45,207 nucleotides of DNA from Gammaproteobacteria bacterium (GTDB taxonomy: Bacteria; Pseudomonadota; Gammaproteobacteria; Pseudomonadales; Azotimanducaceae). Positions 1 through 8,381 of the stretch are shown in pieces. The stretch covers positions 1 through 45,207 of the forward strand of contig VYDB01000066.1 in NCBI GenBank assembly GCA_009843635.1, given 5' to 3'. The first letter of the stretch is position 1. Each line of letters begins with the position of its first letter. Both the position numbers and the translations under genes were made by a program. The notes under the pieces are model-generated. The model was not told the DNA's origin and searched no databases. It was given only the letters and a program-made list of their open reading frames with translations.

Positions 1-54
1 AGTCCCCGGCAACGCAAACCCCGCCCAATCAGGGGCAGGGGGGCGAGTAGTTAC
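1..54 (+). repeat. 54-bp inverted repeat, left copy
   Basis: The first 54 bases are the exact reverse complement of the last 54 bases of the window (45154-45207); the match stops sharply at base 55. The unit is GC-rich and contains C- and G-runs that could form an imperfect hairpin. The PQQ dehydrogenase start codon lies 10 nt beyond it. It may be a genomic repeat at which an assembly was cut, or the tip of a mobile element; no transposase is present to support the second. Confidence 0.9.
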
Positions 55-64
55 GCAGTGAGGC

Positions 65-2068
65 ATGTCCAAGCTTTCCAAGACCCTGCTCCTGAGTGCC
101 GCGTTGGTCGCCGTGTTGGGTGCCTTGCTGATCCTCGGCGGTTCGATGGTTTGGCTGCTCGGCGGAGCCGACGGCCTCAACATCGACGGCGCGGCCGCCA
201 AGACGCCCCGCCCGACCGCCACAATCGATGTCGGAACCGGCTGGGGTGCCTACGGCGGCGACCCCGGCGGGCATCGCTACAGCCAGGCGCAGCAAATCAC
301 CCCGGACAACGTCCATCGTCTCGCGTTGGCGTGGCAGTACCGCACCGGCGACATGACCGCCCGCGCGGCGCACATGGAAAGCGCCGCCACGGAGGGCACC
401 CCGATCCTCGTCGGCGATGCGCTGATCCTCTGCACGCCGTTCAACGAAGTCATTGCCCTCGATGCGGGCACCGGCGAGGAACGCTGGCGCTTCGACCCGC
501 AGATCGACTTGGGCCAGGAACCCGCCAACCAATTCACCTGCCGCGGCGTTGCGCACTGGCAGGACGCCGATGCTGACGGGGCCTGCGCCAACCGCATCTT
601 TACCGGCACCAACGATGCGCGGCTGATTGCAATCGATGCGGCCACCGCGCAGCGTTGCGCCGGGTTCGGCGACGAGGGCGAGGTCCGCATCGATCCCGGC
701 ATGCCGTTGCTGTGGCCCGGCGAGTTCCAAATCACCTCGCCGCCGGTCACCGTGGGCGACACGGTGGTGGTCGGGTCCGCGATTGGCGACAACGCGCGCG
801 TGGTGGCACCTGCCGGCTCGGTGCGCGCCTTTGACGCCAGAACGGGCGCACCCCGCTGGGACTGGGACCCGATCCCGCGCTCCGAAGACAACCCGGCAGC
901 GCCGACTTGGGAGGGTGAGCACCCGCCCCAGGAGGGCCATGCCAACGCTTGGGCGCCCATGGCAGCGGACGAGCGGCGCGGGCTGGTCTTCGTTCCCACC
1001 AGCAGCCCGAGCCCGGATTTCTTCGGCGGCCTGCGGCCGGGCAACAACCGCCACGCCAATTCGGTGGTGGCGCTGGACGGGCTAACCGGCAACCTGCGTT
1101 GGAGCTTCCAGACCGTGCATCACGACATCTGGGACTACGACGTGCCGGCGCAACCGGGGCTTTACTCGGTCTGGCAGGACGGCCAACTGCACGACGTGGT
1201 GGCGCAGGTGACGAAGACGGGCTTCGTGTTCGTCCTCGACCGCGACACGGGAGAACCGTTCCTGCCCGTGGAGGAGCGCCCCGTTCCCCAGGCTGCCGTC
1301 CCCGGCGAATGGCTCTCGCCAACGCAGCCCTTTCCGGTGGCGACCCCACCCTTGGTGCCGAACCGCCTAACCCCGGAGGATGCCTTCGGGCTGACCCTGC
1401 TCGACCGCCTGGCCTGCCGCAACCGCATCGCCGACTCGGTGGCCGACGGGCTGTTCACCCCGCCATCCGAACAGGGGACGCTCTTCTATCCGTTTACCGG
1501 CGGCGGCGCCAATTGGGGCGGCGCCGCGTACGACCCGGCTCGCAACCTGCTGATCGTCAACATGAACAATGTGGCGCACCATATCCAGTTGATCCCGGCC
1601 GGACAGGTCGGCGAGATGAGCAAAGTTTTCCATGACCAAGAAGTCTCGCCGCAAGCGGGAGCACCCTACGGCATGAAGCGCGAGCTCCTGCTCTCGCCGT
1701 TCGGCGTGCCCTGCACCCCGCCACCTTGGGGGGTGCTGGCGGCGGTCGATCTTGGCACCGGGCGCATCGTCTGGCGCAAGCCCCTTGGCGGAGTGATGGG
1801 CGTGACGCTGGGCCTGCCGAGCGTCGGCGGGCCGATAGTTACCGCTGGGGGCCTCACCTTCATAGGCGGCACGATGGACGACAAGCTGCGTGCGTTCGAT
1901 AGCGCGACCGGCGAACAGCTTATGGACTGGAAACTGCCCGCGGCCGGGCAGGCCACGCCGATGACGTACGGCCACGAGGGTCGCCAATACGTCGTGATCC
2001 AAGCTGGTGGCAACGCCAGGGGAGGAGGCAAGCTGGGGGATGCCGTATTGGCATTTGCCTTGCAGTGA
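65..2068 (+). CDS. membrane-anchored PQQ-dependent dehydrogenase (glucose dehydrogenase-like)
   Basis: Predicted quinoprotein that oxidises a sugar or alcohol in the periplasm using pyrroloquinoline quinone. The 667-residue protein has one N-terminal hydrophobic segment (about residues 8-33), then the family opening WGAYGGDPGG near residue 60 and repeated propeller-blade motifs. The late segment PCTPPPWGVL followed by AVDLGTG is typical of the membrane glucose dehydrogenase branch. Membrane GDHs usually have about five N-terminal helices, so this one is single-anchored. No CxxCH heme motif is seen, so electrons probably go to quinone or a separate cytochrome. Its TGA overlaps the next GTG start, implying coupled translation. 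The start is the first ATG after the terminal repeat and has only a poorly spaced ribosome site. The substrate is unknown. Confidence 0.85.
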   Translation: MSKLSKTLLLSAALVAVLGALLILGGSMVWLLGGADGLNIDGAAAKTPRPTATIDVGTGWGAYGGDPGGHRYSQAQQITPDNVHRLALAWQYRTGDMTARAAHMESAATEGTPILVGDALILCTPFNEVIALDAGTGEERWRFDPQIDLGQEPANQFTCRGVAHWQDADADGACANRIFTGTNDARLIAIDAATAQRCAGFGDEGEVRIDPGMPLLWPGEFQITSPPVTVGDTVVVGSAIGDNARVVAPAGSVRAFDARTGAPRWDWDPIPRSEDNPAAPTWEGEHPPQEGHANAWAPMAADERRGLVFVPTSSPSPDFFGGLRPGNNRHANSVVALDGLTGNLRWSFQTVHHDIWDYDVPAQPGLYSVWQDGQLHDVVAQVTKTGFVFVLDRDTGEPFLPVEERPVPQAAVPGEWLSPTQPFPVATPPLVPNRLTPEDAFGLTLLDRLACRNRIADSVADGLFTPPSEQGTLFYPFTGGGANWGGAAYDPARNLLIVNMNNVAHHIQLIPAGQVGEMSKVFHDQEVSPQAGAPYGMKRELLLSPFGVPCTPPPWGVLAAVDLGTGRIVWRKPLGGVMGVTLGLPSVGGPIVTAGGLTFIGGTMDDKLRAFDSATGEQLMDWKLPAAGQATPMTYGHEGRQYVVIQAGGNARGGGKLGDAVLAFALQ

Positions 2069-3543
2069 CAGGCCTTCCAACGATCATCCATGCGCTCCTG
2101 CTGTTCCTTGCCTTGAGCGCCACCGCTCATGTCGCCGCCGCCAGCCGTCATGACCGCGCGGCAGGCGCGCCTTGCGAGTTCACGCCGTCAGCGTCTGCGG
2201 ACCAGGGCGCATCCGGCCTGATTGTTGGCGCTGAGGTGCTGTTGCCGGCAGGAAGCCGTCCAAACCAGGGCGTTCACATCCGCTTCAACGGCGGCCTGGG
2301 CTTGGTGGGGGATTTCGATGCCGTGCGTGCCGCACTGCCGAACGCCGCCGTGCTCGACTGCCGCGGCCAAGCGGTGCTGTCGCCGGGCTTTGTCAACGCT
2401 CACGAGCACCCGGCGTACAGCTACGCGTTCCCCGACTCGAAGCTGAACCCCGGCTACATCCATCGCGACGGATGGCGGCTGGGGACCAACGGCGCGCTGC
2501 AGTTGCCGATCCCGGCGCCCCTCCTTTACAAGCCCGGTGACCGGCGAAGCGCCGCGATGCTGCTGGCCATGGAACTGCGGCACCTCTTAGGCGGCGCCAC
2601 GACCATCGCCGGCCCCGGCGGCTTGCCGGGCGTGATCCGCAACATCAACCGGCACAGCCGCGCCGGCGACATCGACCTCTACGACTACGAAGCCGACGTT
2701 GAAGTCTTCCCCTTCTCCTTCGAAGCCGTGGAGGATCTGAGGGATGAGTGCGCTGGCGGTGCCGCCCACCGATTTCCGCCGCCGTCCGATCCAGAACTGG
2801 CGTTCATGGCCTACGTGGCGCATGTCGGCGAAGGCCGGAAGTCGAGCTGCGCGGCACGTGCCGAGGTGGCGCGCTACCTGCAGCGGGCGCAGCGCCGCGA
2901 CCGGCGTTACGCCCTGGTCCATGGCGTAGCGACCGATCGGGCGGACTACGCCGTGATGCGCGAGTTCGACGTCACGCTCGTCTGGTCGCCGCGTTCCAAT
3001 CTCGCCCTGTATGGCGAGACCCTGGACATCGCTGGTGCGGTGGACAGCGGCGTGCGGGTCGCCCTATCGACGGATTGGTCGCCGAGCGGCTCGTTCAGCA
3101 TGCGCGAGGAGCTCCAGTGCGCCAGCCGGGTGGCCTCCGCTGCTGGCGTGGCGCTGCCTGCCGAGAAGCTCTGGCGCATGTCCACCGTCAACGGCGCCTA
3201 CGCGCTTGGGCTGGAGGATCGGTTCGGCGCGGTCGAGCCGGGCCTGCGGGCGGACCTGATCCTGGTCGCGCATGCTGGCGGAGACCCTCACGATGCCGTG
3301 CTCACTGCCACGGACGACGAGCTGCTGGCCGCTTGGGTCGATGGCCGCGCGATCCTGCTCTCCGAGGCGCTGCCGAAGTCGCTGGGCGCCGGCGAGTGCG
3401 TCGCGCTGGAGGGCATGGCGCCCCGCGCATGCGGCGTGCTGGCGATGTTCGACCTGTCGCCCGCAGCGTTCGCTGAACACGTCGAAGGCGCAGTGCCCAT
3501 CAACAACACCAGCCGGCAGGCCCCATGCGAAGCGCGGCATTGA
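2065..3543 (+). CDS. exported amidohydrolase-family metal hydrolase
   Basis: 492-residue amidohydrolase-superfamily protein with an N-terminal hydrophobic stretch (about residues 5-25) that looks like a Sec signal peptide. Metal-site signatures are in order: H113-E-H115 in NAHEH, H286 in LVHGV, and D337 in STDWSPSG. These fit a TIM-barrel hydrolase acting on a cyclic amide, imine or similar compound. The GTG start shares four bases (GTGA) with the stop of the PQQ dehydrogenase, so the two are probably one transcript and may act on the same compound in the periplasm. A perfect hairpin follows the stop. The substrate cannot be read from the sequence. Confidence 0.8.
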   Translation: MTGLPTIIHALLLFLALSATAHVAAASRHDRAAGAPCEFTPSASADQGASGLIVGAEVLLPAGSRPNQGVHIRFNGGLGLVGDFDAVRAALPNAAVLDCRGQAVLSPGFVNAHEHPAYSYAFPDSKLNPGYIHRDGWRLGTNGALQLPIPAPLLYKPGDRRSAAMLLAMELRHLLGGATTIAGPGGLPGVIRNINRHSRAGDIDLYDYEADVEVFPFSFEAVEDLRDECAGGAAHRFPPPSDPELAFMAYVAHVGEGRKSSCAARAEVARYLQRAQRRDRRYALVHGVATDRADYAVMREFDVTLVWSPRSNLALYGETLDIAGAVDSGVRVALSTDWSPSGSFSMREELQCASRVASAAGVALPAEKLWRMSTVNGAYALGLEDRFGAVEPGLRADLILVAHAGGDPHDAVLTATDDELLAAWVDGRAILLSEALPKSLGAGECVALEGMAPRACGVLAMFDLSPAAFAEHVEGAVPINNTSRQAPCEARH

Positions 3544-3544
3544 A

Positions 3545-3561
3545 ACGGCGCTTCGCGCCGT
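3545..3561. terminator. intergenic stem-loop (7-bp stem), possible terminator
   Basis: Perfect 7-bp stem ACGGCGC / GCGCCGT with a TTC loop, starting 2 nt after the amidohydrolase stop. There is no U-tract, so intrinsic termination is uncertain. The same stem with another loop occurs at 10359-10375. A -10-like TACAAT lies just downstream at 3577-3582. Confidence 0.45.
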
Positions 3562-3617
3562 CCGAGAGCGTTCGGTTACAATTCCCGTCCTCGCCGAATG
3601 CTCTTCAAGGATGCGCG

Positions 3618-4166
3618 ATGAAACATCAGACGCGCGATGAACTCGACGCGGGCCTCGCCCACATCCAGGCATCGCCGAGCGACGGCGGCCGCCTTGAGAT
3701 GCTCGTGCGCCGGCCCCGCACCGACGAACGGGAGGTGCTGGAGGCCGGCAGGCTCGACCTTGAGGCAGGGCTGGTGGGGGACAAGTGGCGCAACAGCGGC
3801 CACGGGCGGGATTCAGCCGAACATCTGGACATGCAGCTCACCCTGATGAACGCCAGGGTTGCCGCGTTGGTGGCGGGGAGCCGGGAGCGCTGGCCCTTGG
3901 CGGGTGACCAGCTCTACGTCGATCTTGATCTCGGCCATGAGAACCTCCCGCCGGGCATACGCCTGCAGCTTGGCGAAGCCCTGATTGAGGTGACCGCGGT
4001 TCCCCATACGGGCTGCCGAAAGTTCTCCGCCCGCTTCGGCAAAGACGCCACTCATTTCGTCAATTCGAAGCAGGGCCGACAACTCAACCTGCGCGGCATC
4101 AATGCGAGGGTAGTCGAACCCGGCACCATCCGAGTGGGCGACATCGCTAGGAAAAGTCAGCCATAA
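3618..4166 (+). CDS. MOSC domain-containing protein
   Basis: 182-residue stand-alone MOSC protein. The family shares a fold with the C-terminal domain of molybdenum cofactor sulfurase and often carries a Moco- or sulfur-linked role. The conserved cysteine is seen as C133 in HTGCRKFSARFG, preceded by a segment rich in acidic and Gly residues (DLDLGHENLPPG) typical of the family. The start is chosen at an ATG 7 nt after an AAGG ribosome site; upstream in-frame codons run into the preceding gene. It is probably transcribed alone from the -10-like TACAAT at 3577-3582. No molybdoenzyme is nearby, so its partner is unknown. Confidence 0.8.
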   Translation: MKHQTRDELDAGLAHIQASPSDGGRLEMLVRRPRTDEREVLEAGRLDLEAGLVGDKWRNSGHGRDSAEHLDMQLTLMNARVAALVAGSRERWPLAGDQLYVDLDLGHENLPPGIRLQLGEALIEVTAVPHTGCRKFSARFGKDATHFVNSKQGRQLNLRGINARVVEPGTIRVGDIARKSQP

Positions 4167-4241
4167 GCCACGCGCTGGGCAAGGACGCCTGCGCACTCGC
4201 CAATGATGCCCGCGAGGGGATGCGGCAGGTCAGAGTGCCGC

Positions 4242-4718
4242 TCAGTGGGAATCTTCAACGGCGCAGGTGCCGCACACTCCCTTGATTTCGACGACGGTGT
4301 CATCCGGGCGGAATCCGTGCTCGTCCGCGATCTGGGACAGCAGCGTCTCCAATCCCCTCGACTCCACCTCGTCCACGTGGCCACAGGAGGAGCACAGCAG
4401 GAACTGGCTCTCGTGGGGATGGTCCGGATGGTCGCACGGCAGGTAGGTCTGGGCGGATTGCAGCCGGTGGACGAGACCGTTGCGCATGAGGAAGTCCAGG
4501 TGCCGGTAAACGCTCAGCGGCGCGATCTTGCGCCCCTGCCGCTGCTCCAGCAGCGCGATGAGTTCGTACGCGGAAAGCGGCCGATTGCAAGCCAGCATTT
4601 CCGCGTAGACCGCCAATCGGGCGGGCGTCAGCCGCTCGCCCTTCTCCGCACAACGCGCCTCGGCGAGCTTTCGCCATTTCGCCGCGAGTGGCGCCGCGCT
4701 TGCCGATTGTCTAGCCAC
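4242..4718 (-). CDS. zur: Fur-family transcriptional repressor, Zur-like
   Basis: 158-residue Fur-superfamily regulator, most like the zinc sensor Zur. It has an N-terminal winged helix (about residues 15-90, with LTPARLAVYAEML and SVYRHLDFL), then a metal-binding domain. The structural zinc site is C109-x2-C112 and C149-x2-C152. The sensor region is His-rich (CDHPDHPHES). GTG at 4718 is chosen because GGGAG lies 7 nt upstream; an in-frame TTG at 4760 has no such site. It lies 45 nt downstream of the MerC-like gene on the same strand, and a Zur-box-like palindrome precedes that gene, so autoregulation is likely. A Fur or PerR role is less likely. Confidence 0.85.
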   Translation of the reverse strand: MARQSASAAPLAAKWRKLAEARCAEKGERLTPARLAVYAEMLACNRPLSAYELIALLEQRQGRKIAPLSVYRHLDFLMRNGLVHRLQSAQTYLPCDHPDHPHESQFLLCSSCGHVDEVESRGLETLLSQIADEHGFRPDDTVVEIKGVCGTCAVEDSH

Positions 4719-4763
4719 TTCGAGACTCCCTCGGGAACCCGCGATCACTCCGGCAGCCAACGA

Positions 4764-5240
4764 TCAAGTTTCATCGGCTTCAACCAGGAGGCCGTGAAGC
4801 TCAGATTTACCACGTTGCTGCATCCAGTGCCATACATGCGCTGAGCACAGCAGCACGCCGCCGACCACCGTGATCGGTTCCTCGTAGGCCGACACGGCCT
4901 CGATGAACGCCGCCAGCAACAGCAGCCCGAGGCCAGTCAACGCCGCGCCAACAAAGACGCGGTTGCCGCCCGCGGACAGCGTTTTCCAGACTACTCGCAG
5001 GCTCAAGGGAACCGCGGCGACGGCCAGGATGCGATGGGCTAGCTCGCTTTCGGCGGCTTGGGCAGCCAGCGGAATCAGCGTCACGAGCAAAGGCAGGGCG
5101 AGGCAGTGGAGCAGGCACAGCATCGAGAGCCCGGCTGCGTACAGATCGAGCCGGGCACTCCTAGGCTCCGCAGGGCTCAGTGGGACGCTGGATGGGTTCA
5201 TGAAATTCGTGCGGCCTGGAAGGCAGCCCTTGGGCTGCAT
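4764..5240 (-). CDS. MerC-family small membrane protein
   Basis: Small integral membrane protein of the MerC family, with about four hydrophobic helices and the family motif CLLHCLALPLL in helix 1. MerC proteins are known as mercury uptake or resistance proteins, but no merA, merR or merP is nearby. Here it shares a transcript with a Zur-like regulator behind a Zur-like operator, which points to zinc homeostasis instead. The ATG at 5240 gives 158 residues; an in-frame ATG at 5201 gives a more typical N-terminus (MNPSSVPLSP). Neither start has a strong ribosome site, so the start is uncertain. Confidence 0.75.
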   Translation of the reverse strand: MQPKGCLPGRTNFMNPSSVPLSPAEPRSARLDLYAAGLSMLCLLHCLALPLLVTLIPLAAQAAESELAHRILAVAAVPLSLRVVWKTLSAGGNRVFVGAALTGLGLLLLAAFIEAVSAYEEPITVVGGVLLCSAHVWHWMQQRGKSELHGLLVEADET

Positions 5241-5256
5241 CGTCCCCGGAAAAAAG

Positions 5257-5275
5257 GATATGTTATAACGTACTT
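5257..5275 (-). promoter_or_regulatory. Zur-box-like palindrome with embedded -10
   Basis: AT-rich palindrome with a perfect GTTATAAC core at 5262-5269 and partly symmetric flanks (TA on both sides). It resembles the gammaproteobacterial Zur operator built around TGTTATAAC. On the minus strand TATAAC (5267 to 5262) can serve as the -10 of the merC-like/zur transcript, so bound repressor would occlude the promoter. A hairpin (GCAGCCC-TT-GGGCTGC, 5226-5241) follows in the leader. Confidence 0.6.
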
Positions 5276-5463
5276 GCCCTGGTCACAATGGCGGCTGCGC
5301 ACGGTTGCAGGGTTCTCGCTCCGACCACGGCATCCCACCGCCCTCGCATCGAACCAAACGATTCCGTTCATCAGCGAGCGTTCATGCCGCGCAGCAGTTA
5401 CCATAGTTCGGGCAATCGACATTTCGAGTTCGTCACCGCTGGGCGGGAAGCACTTAGAACGAC

Positions 5464-7215
5464 ATGGCTGGCCTGAAAACGAGGGAGGAGCTCCGCTACC
5501 AAGTGGACGAGCGCGCGCCGATGCCGATCACTCTTGGCATCGGCCTGCAGCACGCCGTGCTCTCCTTGAGCAGCATGATGCTGATGCCAACGGTCGCGTT
5601 TCGCGCCGGTGGCGCATCCGATGCCGCCGTGGTCTGGGCGGTCTTCGCATCGATGACCATCTGCGGCGCCATCATCGCCTTGCATGCGCGTCCGTTCGGA
5701 CGCTTCGGCGCCGGCTACGTGCTCGCCATTGGCCCCACCGGCGCAGCCATCGCGGTCACCGCCGACGCGCTGAACGCTGGCGGCCCCGCCATGCTGGCGT
5801 TGCTGGTGATCATGGCATCCGCCATCCAGTTTGCGTTCGCGCTGCGCATGTCGCTGCTGCGCCGGCTGTTAACGCCGACCGTCTCGGGCACTGCGCTGAT
5901 GCTGATTCCGGTCACCATTTTCCCCGTGATGTTCGACATGCTCGACGAGGCGCCGCCCGAGGCGCCAGGGGTTGCCGCCCCGCTGTGCGCCGCCATCACC
6001 TTCCTGGTGGTGGGCGGGATCATGCTCAAGGGCACCCCTGGCCTGCGCAACTGGGCACCGATCTGCGGCATCGTCCTCGGCTCAATCGCCGCAGCCTTCT
6101 ACGGCCTGTACGACTTCGACCGAGTGGCCCAAGCGGCTTGGTTCGGCGCGCCAACCCAGTGGCCGACACACTTCGCCGAGATCTCCGAAGGACTGAGCAT
6201 CGAGGCCTTCGTGGGGCTGGCCCCGGCGTTCGTCTTGCTGTTCTTGGTCAGTGCCATTCGATCAATGAGCAGTTCCCTGGCCATACAGACGGTGTCCTGG
6301 CGGACCCGCCGCGCCCCGGACTTCCGCCCGGTGCAGGGCGTGGTCGCCGCTGACGCCCTGTCGAACTTGGCTGCGGGCCTGGCCGGCACCATGCCCAATG
6401 GGGCCAACTCCGGCACCGTCGCACGCACCCAGTTGTCCGGCGTCGCATCGCGCCCGGTGGGCTTGGCATTCGGCGCCGCCTTGGCCCTGTTGGCGTTCTG
6501 CCCGAAGGTCGTGGCGCTGGTGCTGGCGGTGCCCGCACCGGTCTTCGCAGGCTTCGTGACCATCATGATCGCCAGCGTCTTCACGGTCGGCTTGAAGATG
6601 GCCGTCTCGGAGGGCGTGGACTCGCAACAGGGCCTGATCATTGGATTGGCATTCTGGATCGGCGCTGGCTGCCAGTATGGCTTCATCTTCCCGGAGTTCG
6701 TCTCCACCTTCGCCGGCGGCATGTTGAACAGCGCGCTGACAACGGGCGGCTTGGTTGCGATCCTATCAACCTCGTTCCTGCTGCTGACGGCACCGCGCAA
6801 GCAGCGCTTTGAGACGGAGCTGGCGCTGTCCGCCCTGCCGCAGCTACGCGAGTTTGTGCGCGCCTTGGCCAAGCGGCGCCAATTGCCCGCCGCCATGGTT
6901 GAACGTTTGGACGCGGTCTGCGAAGAGGCCCTGCTGACGCTGTTGGGTGACGAGGAGTCCTTGGTCGAGCAAAAGCGCCGACTGCGGGTCGTGGCCTTCG
7001 TCGAAGCCGATGCGGTGGTGCTTGAGTTCGCCGCCGCCGGTGGCCAGGAGAACATCGAGGATCGCCTCGCCGTGCTCGGCGATACCGCTACAGGAGATTC
7101 CATCGAACGCGACCTATCGCTTAGGTTGCTGCGCCACTTGGCCAGCGACGTGCGCCACCGCCAGTACTACGACGTGGACATCGTGAGCCTTCGAGTCGAG
7201 CCGGCGGCGGCATAG
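5464..7215 (+). CDS. NCS2 family nucleobase permease with C-terminal ATPase-like domain
   Basis: 583-residue protein. Residues about 1-450 are a nucleobase:cation symporter-2 (uracil/xanthine permease) core, with the opening LQHAVLSLSS and many hydrophobic helices. Residues about 455-578 are soluble and unlike a normal NCS2 tail. They read like a degenerate GHKL/anti-sigma-factor (RsbW-like) fold: LREFVRALAKRRQLP, then EEALLTLL where the N-box would be, a beta hairpin RLRVVAFVEAD, and SLRLLRHLASDVRHRQY near the end. The catalytic N-box Asn and Gly-rich lid are not evident. It overlaps the TctC gene by one base, so the three transport genes probably form one operon. Nucleobase specificity is not established. 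Confidence 0.85.
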   Translation: MAGLKTREELRYQVDERAPMPITLGIGLQHAVLSLSSMMLMPTVAFRAGGASDAAVVWAVFASMTICGAIIALHARPFGRFGAGYVLAIGPTGAAIAVTADALNAGGPAMLALLVIMASAIQFAFALRMSLLRRLLTPTVSGTALMLIPVTIFPVMFDMLDEAPPEAPGVAAPLCAAITFLVVGGIMLKGTPGLRNWAPICGIVLGSIAAAFYGLYDFDRVAQAAWFGAPTQWPTHFAEISEGLSIEAFVGLAPAFVLLFLVSAIRSMSSSLAIQTVSWRTRRAPDFRPVQGVVAADALSNLAAGLAGTMPNGANSGTVARTQLSGVASRPVGLAFGAALALLAFCPKVVALVLAVPAPVFAGFVTIMIASVFTVGLKMAVSEGVDSQQGLIIGLAFWIGAGCQYGFIFPEFVSTFAGGMLNSALTTGGLVAILSTSFLLLTAPRKQRFETELALSALPQLREFVRALAKRRQLPAAMVERLDAVCEEALLTLLGDEESLVEQKRRLRVVAFVEADAVVLEFAAAGGQENIEDRLAVLGDTATGDSIERDLSLRLLRHLASDVRHRQYYDVDIVSLRVEPAAA

Positions 7216-8309
7216 TGACCCGCAGCATTCAGCGCAGGCGGCGCCGACTGGCAGCCATGGTTCTCGGGGGCTGGCTGGCGCTCCTGGCGAGTTTCGCCAA
7301 CCCGGCGGATGCGCCCTTCTACCAAGGCAAGCGCATCACCGTCCTGATCAACTTCACGGCCGGCGGGCCGACCGACATCGAGGGCCGGATCGTCGCTAGG
7401 CATCTCGCCAAGCACATCCCCGGCACTCCCCGGATCGTGGTGAAGAACATGCCGGGCGCCGGCGGCATCGCCGGCACCAACTACATGGGCGAGGTCGCCA
7501 GGCCCGACGGGCTGACGGTGGCGTTTTTCGGCCCGCCACTGACTCAGCAATTGCTGCAGGACTCCGGCCTGCGCGTGGACCTGTCGGAATTCGTGTGGCT
7601 CGGCGGCATCGGCCAGCCGCTAGTGTGCTACATCCGCAAGGATGTCGGATCCGGCATAGACGGCGCGGAAGATTTGCTCGGTCTCGACGAATTCAAGGCG
7701 GGCGGCATCCGGCCCACCACGTCCACGGACCTCAGGCTGCGCATGGCGCTCGAGCTCCTCGGGGCGAAGTACCGGTACGTGTCCGGCTACCGGGGCATCG
7801 CCAACGTGGTCGCCGGCATCATGCAAAACGAGGTGCAATACTCCTGCGCCACCATCCTCTCCTTCCACCAGATCATCGAACCCAACCTGATCCGGCCGGG
7901 CGTGGCGGCCACGCTTTGGTACTTTCCGACCACCGATGCGGATGGCGAACAGGTGAGGGATACTCGGCTTGAGGGCATTCCAACCTTCGTCGACGTTTAC
8001 GAAATGTTGAAAGGCAGCAAGCCCGAGGGCGAGCTCTACGAGGCGTTGCGGTTGATCAACAACTATTCGGTCACGATGCAGCGCGCCGCCTTCGTCCCTG
8101 CCGGAACGCCCGACGAAGCGGTCGGGGCGCTACGCCGGGCATGGGAAGCGCTGCCACGGGACGAAGGCTTCGTCGCGGAGTACACCCGATTGGTCAAGGC
8201 GCCACCGGACATGGTTCAGGCAGCCGCCGTGCAGGCGCACGTGGCGGCGGTGCACGGGACCGCTCCCGACACGGTGGCTGTCATCAAGCGGTTCTTGGGC
8301 GGGCAGTAG
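7215..8309 (+). CDS. TctC-family solute-binding protein (tripartite tricarboxylate transporter)
   Basis: 364-residue extracytoplasmic binding protein of the TctC/Bug family. It has a basic N-terminus and hydrophobic signal segment (residues about 12-30). The mature start, YQGKRITVLINFTAGGPTD, carries the family ligand-loop motif, followed by KNMPGAGG and the paired loop in which Bug proteins bind carboxylates. The GTG start shares its first base with the last base of the upstream TAG, so translation is coupled to the NCS2 gene. Its partner is the TctA-TctB fusion 72 nt downstream. Ligands in this family are usually organic acids. Confidence 0.88.
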   Translation: MTRSIQRRRRRLAAMVLGGWLALLASFANPADAPFYQGKRITVLINFTAGGPTDIEGRIVARHLAKHIPGTPRIVVKNMPGAGGIAGTNYMGEVARPDGLTVAFFGPPLTQQLLQDSGLRVDLSEFVWLGGIGQPLVCYIRKDVGSGIDGAEDLLGLDEFKAGGIRPTTSTDLRLRMALELLGAKYRYVSGYRGIANVVAGIMQNEVQYSCATILSFHQIIEPNLIRPGVAATLWYFPTTDADGEQVRDTRLEGIPTFVDVYEMLKGSKPEGELYEALRLINNYSVTMQRAAFVPAGTPDEAVGALRRAWEALPRDEGFVAEYTRLVKAPPDMVQAAAVQAHVAAVHGTAPDTVAVIKRFLGGQ

Positions 8310-8332
8310 CCGATGCACCGCGCCGCCGACGA

Positions 8333-8347
8333 CGCCGCGCTGCGGCG
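8333..8347. promoter_or_regulatory. intercistronic stem-loop between tctC and tctA
   Basis: Perfect 6-bp stem CGCCGC / GCGGCG with a 3-nt loop in the 72-nt gap between binding protein and permease. Hairpins here commonly protect the upstream mRNA or partly terminate, giving more binding protein than permease; that role is inferred. Confidence 0.4.
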
Positions 8348-8381
8348 CGAACCCGCCTGAGGGCCGGCTGCGCAGGTTGCC

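Noticed and set aside
4764-5240. Mercury-resistance operon
   Set aside because: Only a MerC-like protein is present; no merA, merR, merT or merP, and a Zur-like gene follows.
5276-5463. Small open frames in the gap before the NCS2 gene
   Set aside because: No ribosome sites, no protein-like composition; treated as an intergenic leader region.
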